Of a stretch of DNA of 64,000 bases, positions 14,750-23,972 are shown one piece after another. Made by a program: the position numbers and the translations under genes. Location: NCBI GenBank assembly GCA_002162685.1, contig MAAQ01000008.1, forward strand, positions 83,057 through 147,056. The letters are read 5' to 3'. Every line of letters starts with the position of its first letter. Within the stretch, counting starts at the first letter, position 1. The notes beneath the pieces are model-generated. The model saw only the letters and a program-made list of their open reading frames with translations, did no database searches and was not told where the DNA came from. This stretch comes from Flavobacteriales bacterium 33_180_T64. GTDB lineage: Bacteria > Bacteroidota > Bacteroidia > Flavobacteriales > Flavobacteriaceae.

Positions 14750-15622
14750 TTAAGAGAGTTTTCTTATGATTAAATCATTTATTGGAGTGTCGAGATTGTA
14801 ATATTTTCCTAATAGTGAGATCATGCCATTTTTTGCACCTAATTCTATAGGTTTCTTATTACGCAAATCTGCTAGCATAGAACTTCCTTTGGTTTCAGGA
14901 TAGTGCATTAATTTTGCTAGCATTTTTTCCACGAAATTACTTTCAATAATTGCACCATCAGCTCTAGCAACTTGTAAGCTCTCATTCATGAGATTTCTAT
15001 ATTGATCTTGTAGTTGTTTGGTCTTAAAAATTCGGCAGGTGTCATTATGTAAACAAAGAATAGCGCCAAGTGTAGCGCTTTCGCATAACTTTTTCCAACT
15101 TTCAGTTTTGAAATCTTTTACTTGATTGATATTAATATTTGTAGTATTAAATAACGATTTAAAATACATTCCTAAAGCACTTTCAGCAACAGTTAGTATA
15201 GGCATATTTGGACATTGATAGAAACCCGTTTTACTGAGTTGTGTTGGGCAATCGATAAGGCATTCTAATATTTTATTTCCCGATGTGAAATCTAATAAAG
15301 GCGTTTTTAAATGAAGTCCGTTTCTTATTATTACGATTTGTGTTTTAGAAGTAATAAGCATAGAAAACCAATGCTTTGCTTCTAAGTATTGATGCTCTTT
15401 AAGGCAAATAATTAACCAGTCTAATGTTTTTTTTGTCGAAATTTTAGTTTGAATACCTACAGGAATTTCAATAGGAGTATTTTCTATTATAAGATTTAAG
15501 TGACTCTTTTTTGTTCTACTGAAATAGTACAATTCATGTTGTGAATTGCGTTGTAAATGATAAGAAATAACAGTTCCAATTGCTCCTATACCTAAAATAC
15601 CAATAGTTGTTCTAGTTTTCAC
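14750..15622 (-). CDS. Ketopantoate reductase family protein (ApbA/PanE-like)
   Basis: A 290-residue NADPH-dependent oxidoreductase of the PanE fold. The N-terminal Rossmann motif is GILGIGAIGTVIS, and the C-terminal domain has the characteristic SSMLADLRNKKPIELGAKNG (near residues 247-267), where the Ser and Glu are substrate-binding in PanE. Sequence is rather divergent elsewhere, so it may act on another 2-oxo acid. The start codon is GTG at 15622. It is the last gene of a minus-strand group with the SIMPL protein and a small membrane protein (gaps 14 and 22 bases). Confidence 0.75.
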   Translation of the reverse strand: MKTRTTIGILGIGAIGTVISYHLQRNSQHELYYFSRTKKSHLNLIIENTPIEIPVGIQTKISTKKTLDWLIICLKEHQYLEAKHWFSMLITSKTQIVIIRNGLHLKTPLLDFTSGNKILECLIDCPTQLSKTGFYQCPNMPILTVAESALGMYFKSLFNTTNININQVKDFKTESWKKLCESATLGAILCLHNDTCRIFKTKQLQDQYRNLMNESLQVARADGAIIESNFVEKMLAKLMHYPETKGSSMLADLRNKKPIELGAKNGMISLLGKYYNLDTPINDLIIRKLS

Positions 15623-15636
15623 TATTATCTAAAATT

Positions 15637-16332
15637 CTATTTTTTAATTTCATATTTGATATAATATGAAAATTTCACATCAAATGTTTCAAAAGCTATT
15701 TGTTGGTTATAACCTGATGTTACTATGTTTAAAGCGGTGTTTGAACTAAAATTACTTCGAGCAACTATAGCTTTTCTAGAATTATACTCTCTAACTTCAA
15801 TAGGTTGTCCTAATTCTTCATCAATGGCTTCTAATAAATATTGGGCTTTTTCTTTAGCAGCTTTTATTGCTTCAATTCTAACTTCTTTTCTGATATCTGT
15901 GATTTTAGAATGTTCAGTTTTTATAATTGAAGCTTCATTAATGTTAATGTCGTTTAAGGCTCTAAAAACATGAGTGACTTCTTCTGAGGTGTGAACTAAA
16001 AGGATGAATTCTTTTGTGAGTTTAACACCTGTTTCTCGTCTTTTATTTCTTAAAATAATAGAGTTAGAATCTGAAAGTGCCAGTTTGTCTAAACTTATAT
16101 TTAGAGTATTTAGTTTTGCTCTTAAGTTACTTTCTTGCTCAACAATAGTATAGTTTTTTCTATTGATTGCTTTTTCAGATAAGTTGATTTCTATAAAAAT
16201 CATATCAGGAACTACTTCTTGGATTGAAGTTCCTATGACTTCAATAAATGGTTGTTCTTTGTTTTTATTGATTTCTTGAGCAAAATTTATTGAAGAAATA
16301 AGTATGATAATTATAAATAAAAGTGTTTTCAT
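15637..16332 (-). CDS. SIMPL (DUF541) domain protein, exported
   Basis: A 231-residue protein with a signal peptide ending NFAQ and a SIMPL/DUF541 domain: FIEVIGTSIQEVVPDMIFIE at the mature start, the long helix EVRIEAIKAAKEKAQYLLEA and the following GQPIEVREYN. Bacterial members form ring-like oligomers in the periplasm or on the surface (for example BP26) and have no defined activity. Its position beside unrelated genes gives no further hint. Confidence 0.85.
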   Translation of the reverse strand: MKTLLFIIIILISSINFAQEINKNKEQPFIEVIGTSIQEVVPDMIFIEINLSEKAINRKNYTIVEQESNLRAKLNTLNISLDKLALSDSNSIILRNKRRETGVKLTKEFILLVHTSEEVTHVFRALNDININEASIIKTEHSKITDIRKEVRIEAIKAAKEKAQYLLEAIDEELGQPIEVREYNSRKAIVARSNFSSNTALNIVTSGYNQQIAFETFDVKFSYYIKYEIKK

Positions 16333-16354
16333 ATGTTTAGGTTTAAAATAAGGT

Positions 16355-16786
16355 TTAGCTATTAGCTGGCTGTGTTTTTGATTGTTTTAATGCAATTTTA
16401 CCACCAAGCCAAGCCATAGGAATATAGGCTATAATAAGATCTGTAATAGTAAACCATACTGGTCCAGGTAACATATAACTTATAGCAAGGCCTCCTAATA
16501 AAAATAAAAACCCAATAGCTAAAGCAAATTTCATTTTGTGCTTAACTGCAATTAAGCCTGCTACTGTTGCGCCAACTAACGTGCCCAATGCATGAGCTAA
16601 AAATGGAAAAATAAAATATTCAAAACTTAGAGTCGGCATAATTTCAGCATAAGCATTCATGTCATTTGGATCTAAGCCTTCAATAGGTATAAGCTTATGA
16701 CCTAGTTGTATAAGCCCCATATTGATTAAGCTTCCAGATAGCCAACCAAGTATAACGGCCAAAATATTTTTTAGTATTGGATTCAT
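16355..16786 (-). CDS. Small integral membrane protein
   Basis: A 143-residue protein with four predicted helices (about 7-27, 55-80, 86-105, 110-130), rich in Gly and Ala. LGWLSGSLINMGLI and HALGTLVGATVAGLIA suggest close helix packing. I do not recognise a named family with certainty. It begins the three-gene minus-strand group, divergent from the acetyltransferase gene at 16934. A role in the inner membrane is all that can be said. Confidence 0.75.
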   Translation of the reverse strand: MNPILKNILAVILGWLSGSLINMGLIQLGHKLIPIEGLDPNDMNAYAEIMPTLSFEYFIFPFLAHALGTLVGATVAGLIAVKHKMKFALAIGFLFLLGGLAISYMLPGPVWFTITDLIIAYIPMAWLGGKIALKQSKTQPANS

Positions 16787-16933
16787 AGTTGTTTTTTTAA
16801 GTTGTTTAATTAAGGTTGACGTTTTTACTAATTTTATTGCTTTCCTAAGGTAGGAAAAAACAGAGGATAATAGTTTTGTTATTCAATTTGATATTTAATA
16901 AATTTAACCGAGTTACAACCTAAGTAAATTTAT

Positions 16934-17396
16934 ATGGATGTGTTATTTAGAAAGGCCACAAAAAATGATGTCCCGGCAATTGTAGAAATGATTGCAGACG
17001 ATGCGCTAGGAAAAGTACGTGAAAACTTTCAAATTCCTTTGCCTAAAAATTACTACAGCGCTTTTGAAAACATAATTGGTGATACAAATCAAGAGCTCAT
17101 AGTAGTCGAAAATATAAATACTGAAATTATAGGGACTTTACAATTGTCTTTTATTCAATATCTTACATATCAAGGAGGTATTAGAGCGCAAATTGAAGCT
17201 GTTAGAATTAGAAGCGACAAAAGAGGTTCTGGCTTAGGAACTAAAATGTTTGAATGGGCTATTAAAAGAGCAAAAGAAAGAGGTGCTCACCTTTTACAGT
17301 TAACAACCGATAAAAAAAAGACCTGAAGCTATTCTCTTTTATGAAAAATTAGGATTTGTAGCGTCTCACGAAGGCATGAAAAAGAAGTTAAATTAG
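16934..17396 (+). pseudogene. GNAT acetyltransferase, frameshifted at a poly-A run
   Basis: The frame starts with MDVLFRKATKNDVPAIVEMI, a typical GNAT beginning, and reaches the acetyl-CoA loop RSDKRGSGLGTKMFEWAI. It then meets a TGA after TTDKKKT. Eight A residues at 17312-17319 lie just before; reading one base fewer restores RPEAILFYEKLGFVASHEGM and a stop at 17394-17396, which is the expected GNAT C-terminus. So a single A has been gained in the run. Causes may be a true mutation, a sequencing error or slippage on the A8 run; if slippage occurs, some full-length enzyme of about 153 residues is still made. Confidence 0.75.
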
Positions 17397-17479
17397 ATGT
17401 ATTGACAATCAATTTATATCCCTTTTAATATGATGAAATTAAGATATTCTGTAAGCGTAGTAATCAAACAAAAAAGAGA

Positions 17480-19333
17480 TTACTTCTTATAATCTAACAT
17501 CTCATCAATTGTATTGGCTGTTACCGAGTGATAATTAGCTCTCGCTTTTTTGTAAATGGCTAAGGCTTCATCAACTTTATTATTTCGCTTATAGGCTTTA
17601 TATAAAGTAGAAACATACCAACGTCTTCCAACACGAATTAAAAAGGCTTCAATATTTTGATCTACAGAATTACCATGATAATCATGATTAATAGCTTGTT
17701 CAAACCAAACCATGGCAATATGTGAGTTTGTTGAATGTGTTAGATTAAAAGCGTCATCAATTCGCTTCATGTCATCGTTGGTTATCGTTTCTGGGAAGTT
17801 TCTAATAAAATGAACCCACTCTTGAGTTGTCCAGTCTTTAGTTTGTGAAACATCAACAGCTTTTGTGTCTAAGAATACGTGTAATATTCTTTCAGCGTTT
17901 TCAAATTTATCAGATACAATAATCGCTTGGTTTTTTGGAATACCAGGTTGGTAAATCCATTCATCTACATTAAAACTGATAGCGTTAGGTTGTAATAGAT
18001 TTGTATTGAGATAATCAATAAAATCTTCAGTAGTCACTGTCGAAAACGCATTAGTTTTGAAATAGCTTTTAAGAAAAGCATCAAATTTTTCACGCCCAAC
18101 TTTTTCTTCTAGTGTTCTTAAAAATAAATAACCTTTATCATAAGCAATACTGTTCATGCCATCATCTGGATTCTTATTAGTTAAATCTAATTTGAGTTTT
18201 GTCATATTAGGTTCATCTTTAAATCCTTCTACTTCTTCTTCTAAATCTTGACGACCAATTAATGCAATCATATTAGCGCGATCTTTTCCATAAAGCGCCT
18301 CCATAATTCTAATTTCAAAATAAACTGTAAAACCTTCGTTAAGCCAGAAGTCATTCCATGTGGCATTAGTAACTAAGTTTCCAGACCATGAGTGTGCTAA
18401 TTCGTGAGCAATCAACGATGTTAAACTTTTGTCACCAGCAATAACGGTTGGTGTAGCAAAAGTTAATCTTGGATTTTCCATACCACCAAACGGAAAGCTA
18501 GGCGGCAACACAATCACATCAAATTGATCCCAATCGTAATTACCATATAGGTTCTCGGCAGCAACGACCATTTTCTCCATGTCTGAGAATTCAGCGTGCG
18601 CTTTATCTATCAATGACTTTTCGGCATAAACACCAGTTCTATCACTCACAGCTTTATAGTCGATATCACCAACAGCCAAAGCTATAAGATAAGGTGAGAT
18701 AGGTTGTCTCATTTTAAAATGATAAACACCATCGTTTGTTTTTGTCTTCGGATTTTCTGCACTCATCACAGCCATTAATTCTGAAGGAACTTTTACTGTT
18801 GCGTTGTAGGTAATTCTAATTTGCGGACTATCTTGAATAGGAATCCAAGTACGTGTTAAAATAGCTTGACCTTGTGTAAATAAAAATGGATGCGTCTTGT
18901 CTGCTGTTTGCTGCGCGTTTAACCATTGCAGAGCTTCAGTTTTATTAGTAGTTTTATAATAAATCGAAATGGTCTTAGTATCATTTTCTATATTAATTTT
19001 TAAAGCTTGACCAAGTTGTTCATCAAAGTTCCCTAAAGAAAATGGAGTGTCTTTACCGTCAGCTTCTACACGATCAATATCTATGAATTTTGAATCTAAA
19101 ACAATTTCTGAAGCGTCATTATTTTCAATAGTATAAGTGGCTATGCCTTCGATTATTTTTTCATCAAAATTAACATCTATATTTAAATCTAAGTGTTTAA
19201 TAACAGAAATGTTTGGTTGCGCAAATGAATGTGCTTCTTCTACATAATTTGAAGTGGTAATATCTTCTTTTTTGTCATTATCACAATTAAATGCTAATAC
19301 AATTAAAGCGTATAAAAAGGTTTGTTTCTTCAT
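17480..19333 (-). CDS. M1-family zinc aminopeptidase, lipoprotein or exported
   Basis: A 617-residue metallopeptidase of the leukotriene-A4-hydrolase/aminopeptidase N clan. The N-terminal signal ends at ALIVLAFNC, a probable lipobox, so the enzyme is likely membrane-anchored in the periplasm. The exopeptidase motif is FGGMENPRLTF, the zinc motif HELAHSWSGN with the third ligand Glu in NEGFTVYFE, and the C-terminal helical domain matches LTA4H-type members. It trims N-terminal residues from peptides. It lies just downstream of two small genes in the same direction (gap 5 bases). Confidence 0.93.
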   Translation of the reverse strand: MKKQTFLYALIVLAFNCDNDKKEDITTSNYVEEAHSFAQPNISVIKHLDLNIDVNFDEKIIEGIATYTIENNDASEIVLDSKFIDIDRVEADGKDTPFSLGNFDEQLGQALKINIENDTKTISIYYKTTNKTEALQWLNAQQTADKTHPFLFTQGQAILTRTWIPIQDSPQIRITYNATVKVPSELMAVMSAENPKTKTNDGVYHFKMRQPISPYLIALAVGDIDYKAVSDRTGVYAEKSLIDKAHAEFSDMEKMVVAAENLYGNYDWDQFDVIVLPPSFPFGGMENPRLTFATPTVIAGDKSLTSLIAHELAHSWSGNLVTNATWNDFWLNEGFTVYFEIRIMEALYGKDRANMIALIGRQDLEEEVEGFKDEPNMTKLKLDLTNKNPDDGMNSIAYDKGYLFLRTLEEKVGREKFDAFLKSYFKTNAFSTVTTEDFIDYLNTNLLQPNAISFNVDEWIYQPGIPKNQAIIVSDKFENAERILHVFLDTKAVDVSQTKDWTTQEWVHFIRNFPETITNDDMKRIDDAFNLTHSTNSHIAMVWFEQAINHDYHGNSVDQNIEAFLIRVGRRWYVSTLYKAYKRNNKVDEALAIYKKARANYHSVTANTIDEMLDYKK

Positions 19334-19338
19334 AGTGT

Positions 19339-19575
19339 TTATTCTGAATATAATTGTCCGCGATGTGGTTTTAGTGCATCCCTAATAGGTTTCATCTCAT
19401 TGTCATTTACAACCATAAATGCAATACTATGCAATTCATTGAGTTGCTCAAAACCTGTGATGTTAAGATTGGTGTTTTGAATAGTAATATATTCTTTAAG
19501 ATGTTTTTCGTGGTGTTCGGCTATTTTTAAAGCATCAGGGCCTCGAAAATCCCATATTAATTTTAGTTTACGCAT
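19339..19575 (-). CDS. Conserved hypothetical protein, 78 residues
   Basis: A small cytosolic protein beginning MRKLKLIWDFRGPDALKIAE. It has HHEKHLKEYI and ends KPHRGQLYSE; several His residues and an alternating beta/alpha pattern suggest a ferredoxin-like (dimeric alpha-beta barrel) fold, but I know no named function. I chose the ATG at 19575, which overlaps the stop codon of the SRPBCC gene by eight bases, because upstream Met codons lie deep inside that gene. It appears translationally coupled to it. Confidence 0.65.
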   Translation of the reverse strand: MRKLKLIWDFRGPDALKIAEHHEKHLKEYITIQNTNLNITGFEQLNELHSIAFMVVNDNEMKPIRDALKPHRGQLYSE

Positions 19576-20023
19576 TAGCAACAGATGTTCCATTTTCAGC
19601 AAAATCCTTAAAATCTTGCATGTATTTTAGTGATTGCTTTTTAAAGGTTCTTGGCATCATAAAAAGCATAATTCTCATCACCAAATTTAGTGGTAAAAAT
19701 TCACTTTTAGAGATCCATTTTGTAAAACCTTCATTTGTCTTTTCAAAATAGTTTTGTTGTGCATTGTGCATGCTGTTTGTAGTATAGTTGGCATGAAATT
19801 CTTTAGGAAAATTACGTTTAGTAATCGTTTCAACAAGTTGCATCTTGCGTTTCCCAAATAGATATTTGAGTTTCATTTTTGAGCCTAACTCACCAGGAAT
19901 ACCAGAAATATGCTCGGCAGAAATGAATCCACGTTGCCAGTGTTTCATGTTTTCAATACTGTCCATTTTTTTTATAAACTCATCCAAAGGGATGTTTACC
20001 TTTATTTCTGTAGTATACTTCAT
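19568..20023 (-). CDS. SRPBCC-family protein
   Basis: A 151-residue protein of the START/SRPBCC (polyketide cyclase-like) fold: it starts MKYTTEIKVNIPLDEFIKKM followed by MKHWQRGF and the Gly-rich GIPGELGSKMKLKY, and ends in the long C-terminal helix typical of the fold (FKKQSLKYMQDFKDFAEN). Such proteins bind lipids or other hydrophobic ligands; no catalytic residues are evident. It overlaps the next small gene by eight bases, which suggests joint action. Confidence 0.7.
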   Translation of the reverse strand: MKYTTEIKVNIPLDEFIKKMDSIENMKHWQRGFISAEHISGIPGELGSKMKLKYLFGKRKMQLVETITKRNFPKEFHANYTTNSMHNAQQNYFEKTNEGFTKWISKSEFLPLNLVMRIMLFMMPRTFKKQSLKYMQDFKDFAENGTSVANA

Positions 20024-20132
20024 TTTTGAATATAGAGGGATAATTCAAGATTAAAAGTACAGCCTTTTTTGAAATAAATTAGGGTATGAAAGTTCAATAA
20101 CCATAATTTTAGACAAGTGGTTCTTTTTATGA

Positions 20133-20870
20133 CTATTTGGATATTACTTTTAATGTCTTATGAAATGTTTTGGTAGAAACAGACACAAAATGAACTTGGT
20201 TTTTAGGTAATCCTAAATCTATCTTTTGAAGATTTGAATGACTTATGGTATTAATTGTTTTAATCAGCTTACCTGTTATATCATAAATTGTAACTAATAA
20301 CGTTCCTTGATAATCATTTATAATAAGAGTATTATCAAAAAAAGAAATAGCATTAGAAGGAGAAAAATCCGCTACACTTAATGTATCATCTTTTACGGCA
20401 TCATCCAAATTAATGTAAAAATCTAAAGTTTGGTTGTTTCCGCCACCACCAAATTGGTTTTGAAATAGGAGGTTAAACCCATAAACTGTTGTTCCATTTG
20501 GAACTCCTGTATAGTGTTGCGCAAGGTTAATTGTAATACTATAGGTATTTGGTTGTGCATTATTATCTCCATCTGTTAGTGTCAATTCTGGATGACTTAC
20601 GATATCATTAAAGTCTGGAGCACTTTGAAAACCACCATTGTCAGTATCTAATCCGCCATACATGAAAATAGAGTTTTGAAATTGGGTATAGAAATTTTGA
20701 ATAATATCTGAGTCTTCAAAAACAATAGTAATTGTTTGGTTTACATTAGAAACGGCATTTACCGATACAGTACTACCAGATCCATTATAACCTGAAAATG
20801 TTATAGTTTCTTGCGCTAAAAGGGGGGAAGTGAAAAATGTAATAAGGGCAAATATGTATAAATGTTTCAT
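20133..20870 (-). CDS. Secreted protein with type IX (T9SS) sorting domain
   Basis: A 245-residue protein: signal peptide ending LLAQ, a Gly/Asn-rich beta domain, and a C-terminal type A sorting domain from about residue 165 (NTLIINDYQGTLLVTIYDIT, GKLIKTI, then a Lys-ending final strand KTLKVISK). Type IX cargo are moved across the outer membrane and attached or released. The N-terminal domain (with ETITFSGYNGSGSTVSVNAV) has no recognised enzyme motif. Confidence 0.8.
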   Translation of the reverse strand: MKHLYIFALITFFTSPLLAQETITFSGYNGSGSTVSVNAVSNVNQTITIVFEDSDIIQNFYTQFQNSIFMYGGLDTDNGGFQSAPDFNDIVSHPELTLTDGDNNAQPNTYSITINLAQHYTGVPNGTTVYGFNLLFQNQFGGGGNNQTLDFYINLDDAVKDDTLSVADFSPSNAISFFDNTLIINDYQGTLLVTIYDITGKLIKTINTISHSNLQKIDLGLPKNQVHFVSVSTKTFHKTLKVISK

Positions 20871-21032
20871 GTCTTTTTTTTGAAAAATAAGGATTATGTT
20901 CTTAGTTTAAAAATGAATATACAACTACAACGTTTTCGTGTTTATAAGTTTTTGCTCTTCACTTATGATTGTTATAGCATTAACTAACGAAAATGATATA
21001 ATAAATCTTAAATATGACGTTTAAAAAACAAC

Positions 21033-21062
21033 TTGTTTAATGTTTGAATTGTATTATTTTTG
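21033..21062 (+). promoter_or_regulatory. Promoter of the SurA/PpiC gene group
   Basis: TTG at 21033-21035, 19-base spacer, TATTTTTG at 21055-21062. Start near 21067 gives a leader of about 109 bases. The rest of the 305-base divergent gap (20871-21175) shows nothing else I can name. Confidence 0.6.
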
Positions 21063-21175
21063 CTAAAATTGCTGTGTTCAGCATTTGTAATATATAAACA
21101 CAAGCTTCTTTTAGAGAAAATGAGTTGTATTATCGATGTACATATGAATATGAAATCGAATAAAAAAACATAAAT

Positions 21176-23119
21176 ATGAAATTATTAGTGACTACTGTTT
21201 TGCTTTGTTTTACTTTGTTTTTACAAGGGCAAGTAAAAGATAAAGATGTATTATTTACTGTTGATGGAGCCCCAATAATGGCATCAGAATTTATAAGAGT
21301 CTATAATAAAAACTTAGACCTTGTAAAAGATGAAAGTCAAAAAGACATTGATGCCTATTTAGAACTCTTTGTTAATTATCAGCTTAAAGTAAAAGAAGCA
21401 CGACGTTTAGGATTAGATAAAGACGCTAAATACCTAAGAGAGTTTAATAACTACAAAAAGCAGTTAACCAAAAATTTCATGTCTGATAGTAAGGTCACTG
21501 ATGCTTTAGTTGAAGAAGCCTATCAAAGAACTACAAACGATATAAAGGCGTCGCATATTTTGATTCGTTTAGATGAAACTGAAACAGATACACTAGCAAT
21601 ATATAATCAATTGCTGAAGTTACGAGAGCGTGTTATTAAAGAAGGTTATGAAACAGTTCAAAAAGAAATACATAATGGAAAAACAATTTTTGCTGAAGAT
21701 TTAGGCTATTTTACTGGTTTTAAAATGGTATATTCATTTGAAACAGCTGCTTTTAATACAGCTGTAGGAGAAGTGTCAATGCCATTTAGAACGCGTTTTG
21801 GCTATCATATTATTAAAGTATTTGAGAAACGTAAATCTTTAGGCGAGGTAACTGTTGCTCATATTATGGTGTCAAATAAACAAAAAGATACTACTGTTAG
21901 TTCGGAAGCGAGAATCCATCAGATTTATAAAAAAATTCTACAAGGTGAAAAGTTTGAATCCTTAGCGAAACAGTTTTCAGAAGATAAAAGTTCTTCTAAA
22001 AAAGGCGGTGTATTATCACCATTCACAGGAGGACAATTAAGTTCAAAAGAATTTGAAGACGTATCATTTTCTTTAGAAAATAAAGAAGATATTTCTAAAC
22101 CTTTTAAATCAGACTATGGGTGGCATATTGTGAAATTGCTTAATAAAAAAGGAATTCAACCCTTTGAAGAGGTTAAAGCCGAACTTCAAAATAAAGTAAA
22201 ACGAGATACGAGATCGAACCTTATTAATTCTGCTTTAGTAAAAAAGCTCGCGTCTAAATATAATGTAGAAGAGCATAAGGAAGCGTTATCTTACTTTGAG
22301 AGTATCATGACAAAGGAGTACTTTAAGCAGGCATGGAAAGCTCCTGAAGGGTTTAAAGCAGATGATGTCCTAATAGAAATAGAAGGTACTGAAATCTTAA
22401 ATAAAGATTTTCTTGCACATTTAATGAGTAATCAGCGTAAGTATCGTGGTAGAAAATTTGCTTCTAATGCGTTAATTAGCAAGGAGTATATCTCATTTTA
22501 CGAGACAAGTGTTTTAAAGTATCATGAAGCTAATTTAGAATTTGAAAACGAAGATTTTGCTTTTGTCTTAAAAGAATATAGAGATGGATTATTGTTATTT
22601 GAACTTATGGAAAAAGAAGTATGGAATGCTGCAGTTAAAGATACTGTTGGCTTAAAAAAATTCTATAAAAATAACACCTCTAATTATGTGTGGAAAGATC
22701 GTGTAAATGCTGTTATTATTTCTTCAGCTTCTAAAAATGATATAGAAAAAGTTAAGAAAGAACTTGAGAAAGGAACTTCAGTAGAAAACATAATGACAAC
22801 TATAAATATTGGAGGTAAGTTAAACGTTTTACCTACAGCTGATGTTTTTGAAGCTGGTAATCAAACATTGCCAGAGCACTTTGAATTTAAAGAAGGTGTT
22901 TCTCAAATCTATAATCATAATGATGCATTTCATGTTGTAAATGTGAATTCTGTTATGCTTGCAGGTAATAAAACACTTGAAGAAGCAAGAGGGAAAGTGG
23001 TTAGCGATTATCAAAATTATATTGAAAAGAATTGGGTAGAAACACTAAACAAACGTTTTGATGTTGAGGTAAATAAATCGGTTTTAAAGCGTGTCAGGAA
23101 ACAAATTAAAAAAAACTAA
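21176..23119 (+). CDS. PpiC/parvulin-type peptidyl-prolyl isomerase, periplasmic
   Basis: A 647-residue periplasmic foldase. The signal peptide ends FLQGQ; the N-terminal helical chaperone part has MASEFIRVYNKNLDLVKDES and LELFVNYQLKVKEARRLGLD. Two parvulin domains follow, one near residues 120-220 (KASHILIRLDE, FGYHIIKVFEKR) and one near 225-325 (VAHIMVSNKQKD, YGWHIVKLLNKKG). The long C-terminal part has no known domain. It heads a set of three related genes, the second starting one base after its stop. The set likely escorts outer-membrane proteins, as SurA does. Confidence 0.88.
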   Translation: MKLLVTTVLLCFTLFLQGQVKDKDVLFTVDGAPIMASEFIRVYNKNLDLVKDESQKDIDAYLELFVNYQLKVKEARRLGLDKDAKYLREFNNYKKQLTKNFMSDSKVTDALVEEAYQRTTNDIKASHILIRLDETETDTLAIYNQLLKLRERVIKEGYETVQKEIHNGKTIFAEDLGYFTGFKMVYSFETAAFNTAVGEVSMPFRTRFGYHIIKVFEKRKSLGEVTVAHIMVSNKQKDTTVSSEARIHQIYKKILQGEKFESLAKQFSEDKSSSKKGGVLSPFTGGQLSSKEFEDVSFSLENKEDISKPFKSDYGWHIVKLLNKKGIQPFEEVKAELQNKVKRDTRSNLINSALVKKLASKYNVEEHKEALSYFESIMTKEYFKQAWKAPEGFKADDVLIEIEGTEILNKDFLAHLMSNQRKYRGRKFASNALISKEYISFYETSVLKYHEANLEFENEDFAFVLKEYRDGLLLFELMEKEVWNAAVKDTVGLKKFYKNNTSNYVWKDRVNAVIISSASKNDIEKVKKELEKGTSVENIMTTINIGGKLNVLPTADVFEAGNQTLPEHFEFKEGVSQIYNHNDAFHVVNVNSVMLAGNKTLEEARGKVVSDYQNYIEKNWVETLNKRFDVEVNKSVLKRVRKQIKKN

Positions 23120-23120
23120 T

Positions 23121-23972
23121 TTGAAACAATTATTGATTTTTACTATTTGTGTTATCAGTTTTACGTCGTGTGATTTTTTTAAAGCAAGTGACGATAGAAT
23201 ACCGATTGCTAGAGTTGGAGACGTTTATCTTTATGAAGAAGATATCAAAAACTTAGTTGCTGAAGGGACTTCTGCAGATGATAGTACATTAATTGTAAAT
23301 AGTTTTGTAAATCGTTGGGCAACACAGCAATTATTACTTGATGGGGCAGAACGCAACCTCTCTGAGCAAAAACAATATGATTTTAATAAATTAGTTGACC
23401 AGTATAAAAAGGACTTGTATACAAAAGCATACTTAGAAGCACTTGTTAAAAAAAGTATAGATACAGTAGTTAATGAAATACAAGCCAGAGAAGTTTATGA
23501 AGCTAATCAAGAGGCTTTTAAGCTTAATGAAGAGTTAGTGAAGTTTAGATACATTACAATTCCACAGAATGCGATTAATGAAAAAGAAATTAAAGAGCGC
23601 TTTAAGAGGTTTGATAATCAAGATAAACGTTATTTAGATTCAATAGCTGTTCAGTTTAAAACGTATTCATTAAATGACTCTATTTGGATTAAAGCGTCAC
23701 AAATCACAGAAAGAATTAGTGTTCTAAATTCTGAAAACAAAAAAGAACTGTTAAAAAAATCTAATTTTGTACAACTCAAAGATTCATTAGACCTATATTT
23801 GGTGCAAATAAATGACGTTTTATCTCAAAACGATTTAGCGCCTTTAGAGTACGTGAAACCTACAATTAGACAAATTGTAATTAACAAAAGAAAATTAGAG
23901 TTGATTAAACAACTTGAAAAAGATATTACCAAGGATGCAATTAAAAACAAACAATTTGAAATTTACAATTAA
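23121..23972 (+). CDS. SurA-like lipoprotein lacking a parvulin domain
   Basis: Best start is the TTG at 23121 directly after the upstream stop, giving MKQLLIFTICVISFTSC, a clean lipoprotein signal; the GTG at 23091 inside the upstream gene adds a tail that spoils it. The 283-residue product begins with the SurA-like RVGDVYLYEEDIKNL segment and is helical and Lys-rich, with no recognisable prolyl isomerase domain. It would serve as an outer- or inner-membrane-anchored chaperone partner for the flanking isomerases. The 3' end overlaps the next gene by 38 bases. Confidence 0.75.
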   Translation: MKQLLIFTICVISFTSCDFFKASDDRIPIARVGDVYLYEEDIKNLVAEGTSADDSTLIVNSFVNRWATQQLLLDGAERNLSEQKQYDFNKLVDQYKKDLYTKAYLEALVKKSIDTVVNEIQAREVYEANQEAFKLNEELVKFRYITIPQNAINEKEIKERFKRFDNQDKRYLDSIAVQFKTYSLNDSIWIKASQITERISVLNSENKKELLKKSNFVQLKDSLDLYLVQINDVLSQNDLAPLEYVKPTIRQIVINKRKLELIKQLEKDITKDAIKNKQFEIYN

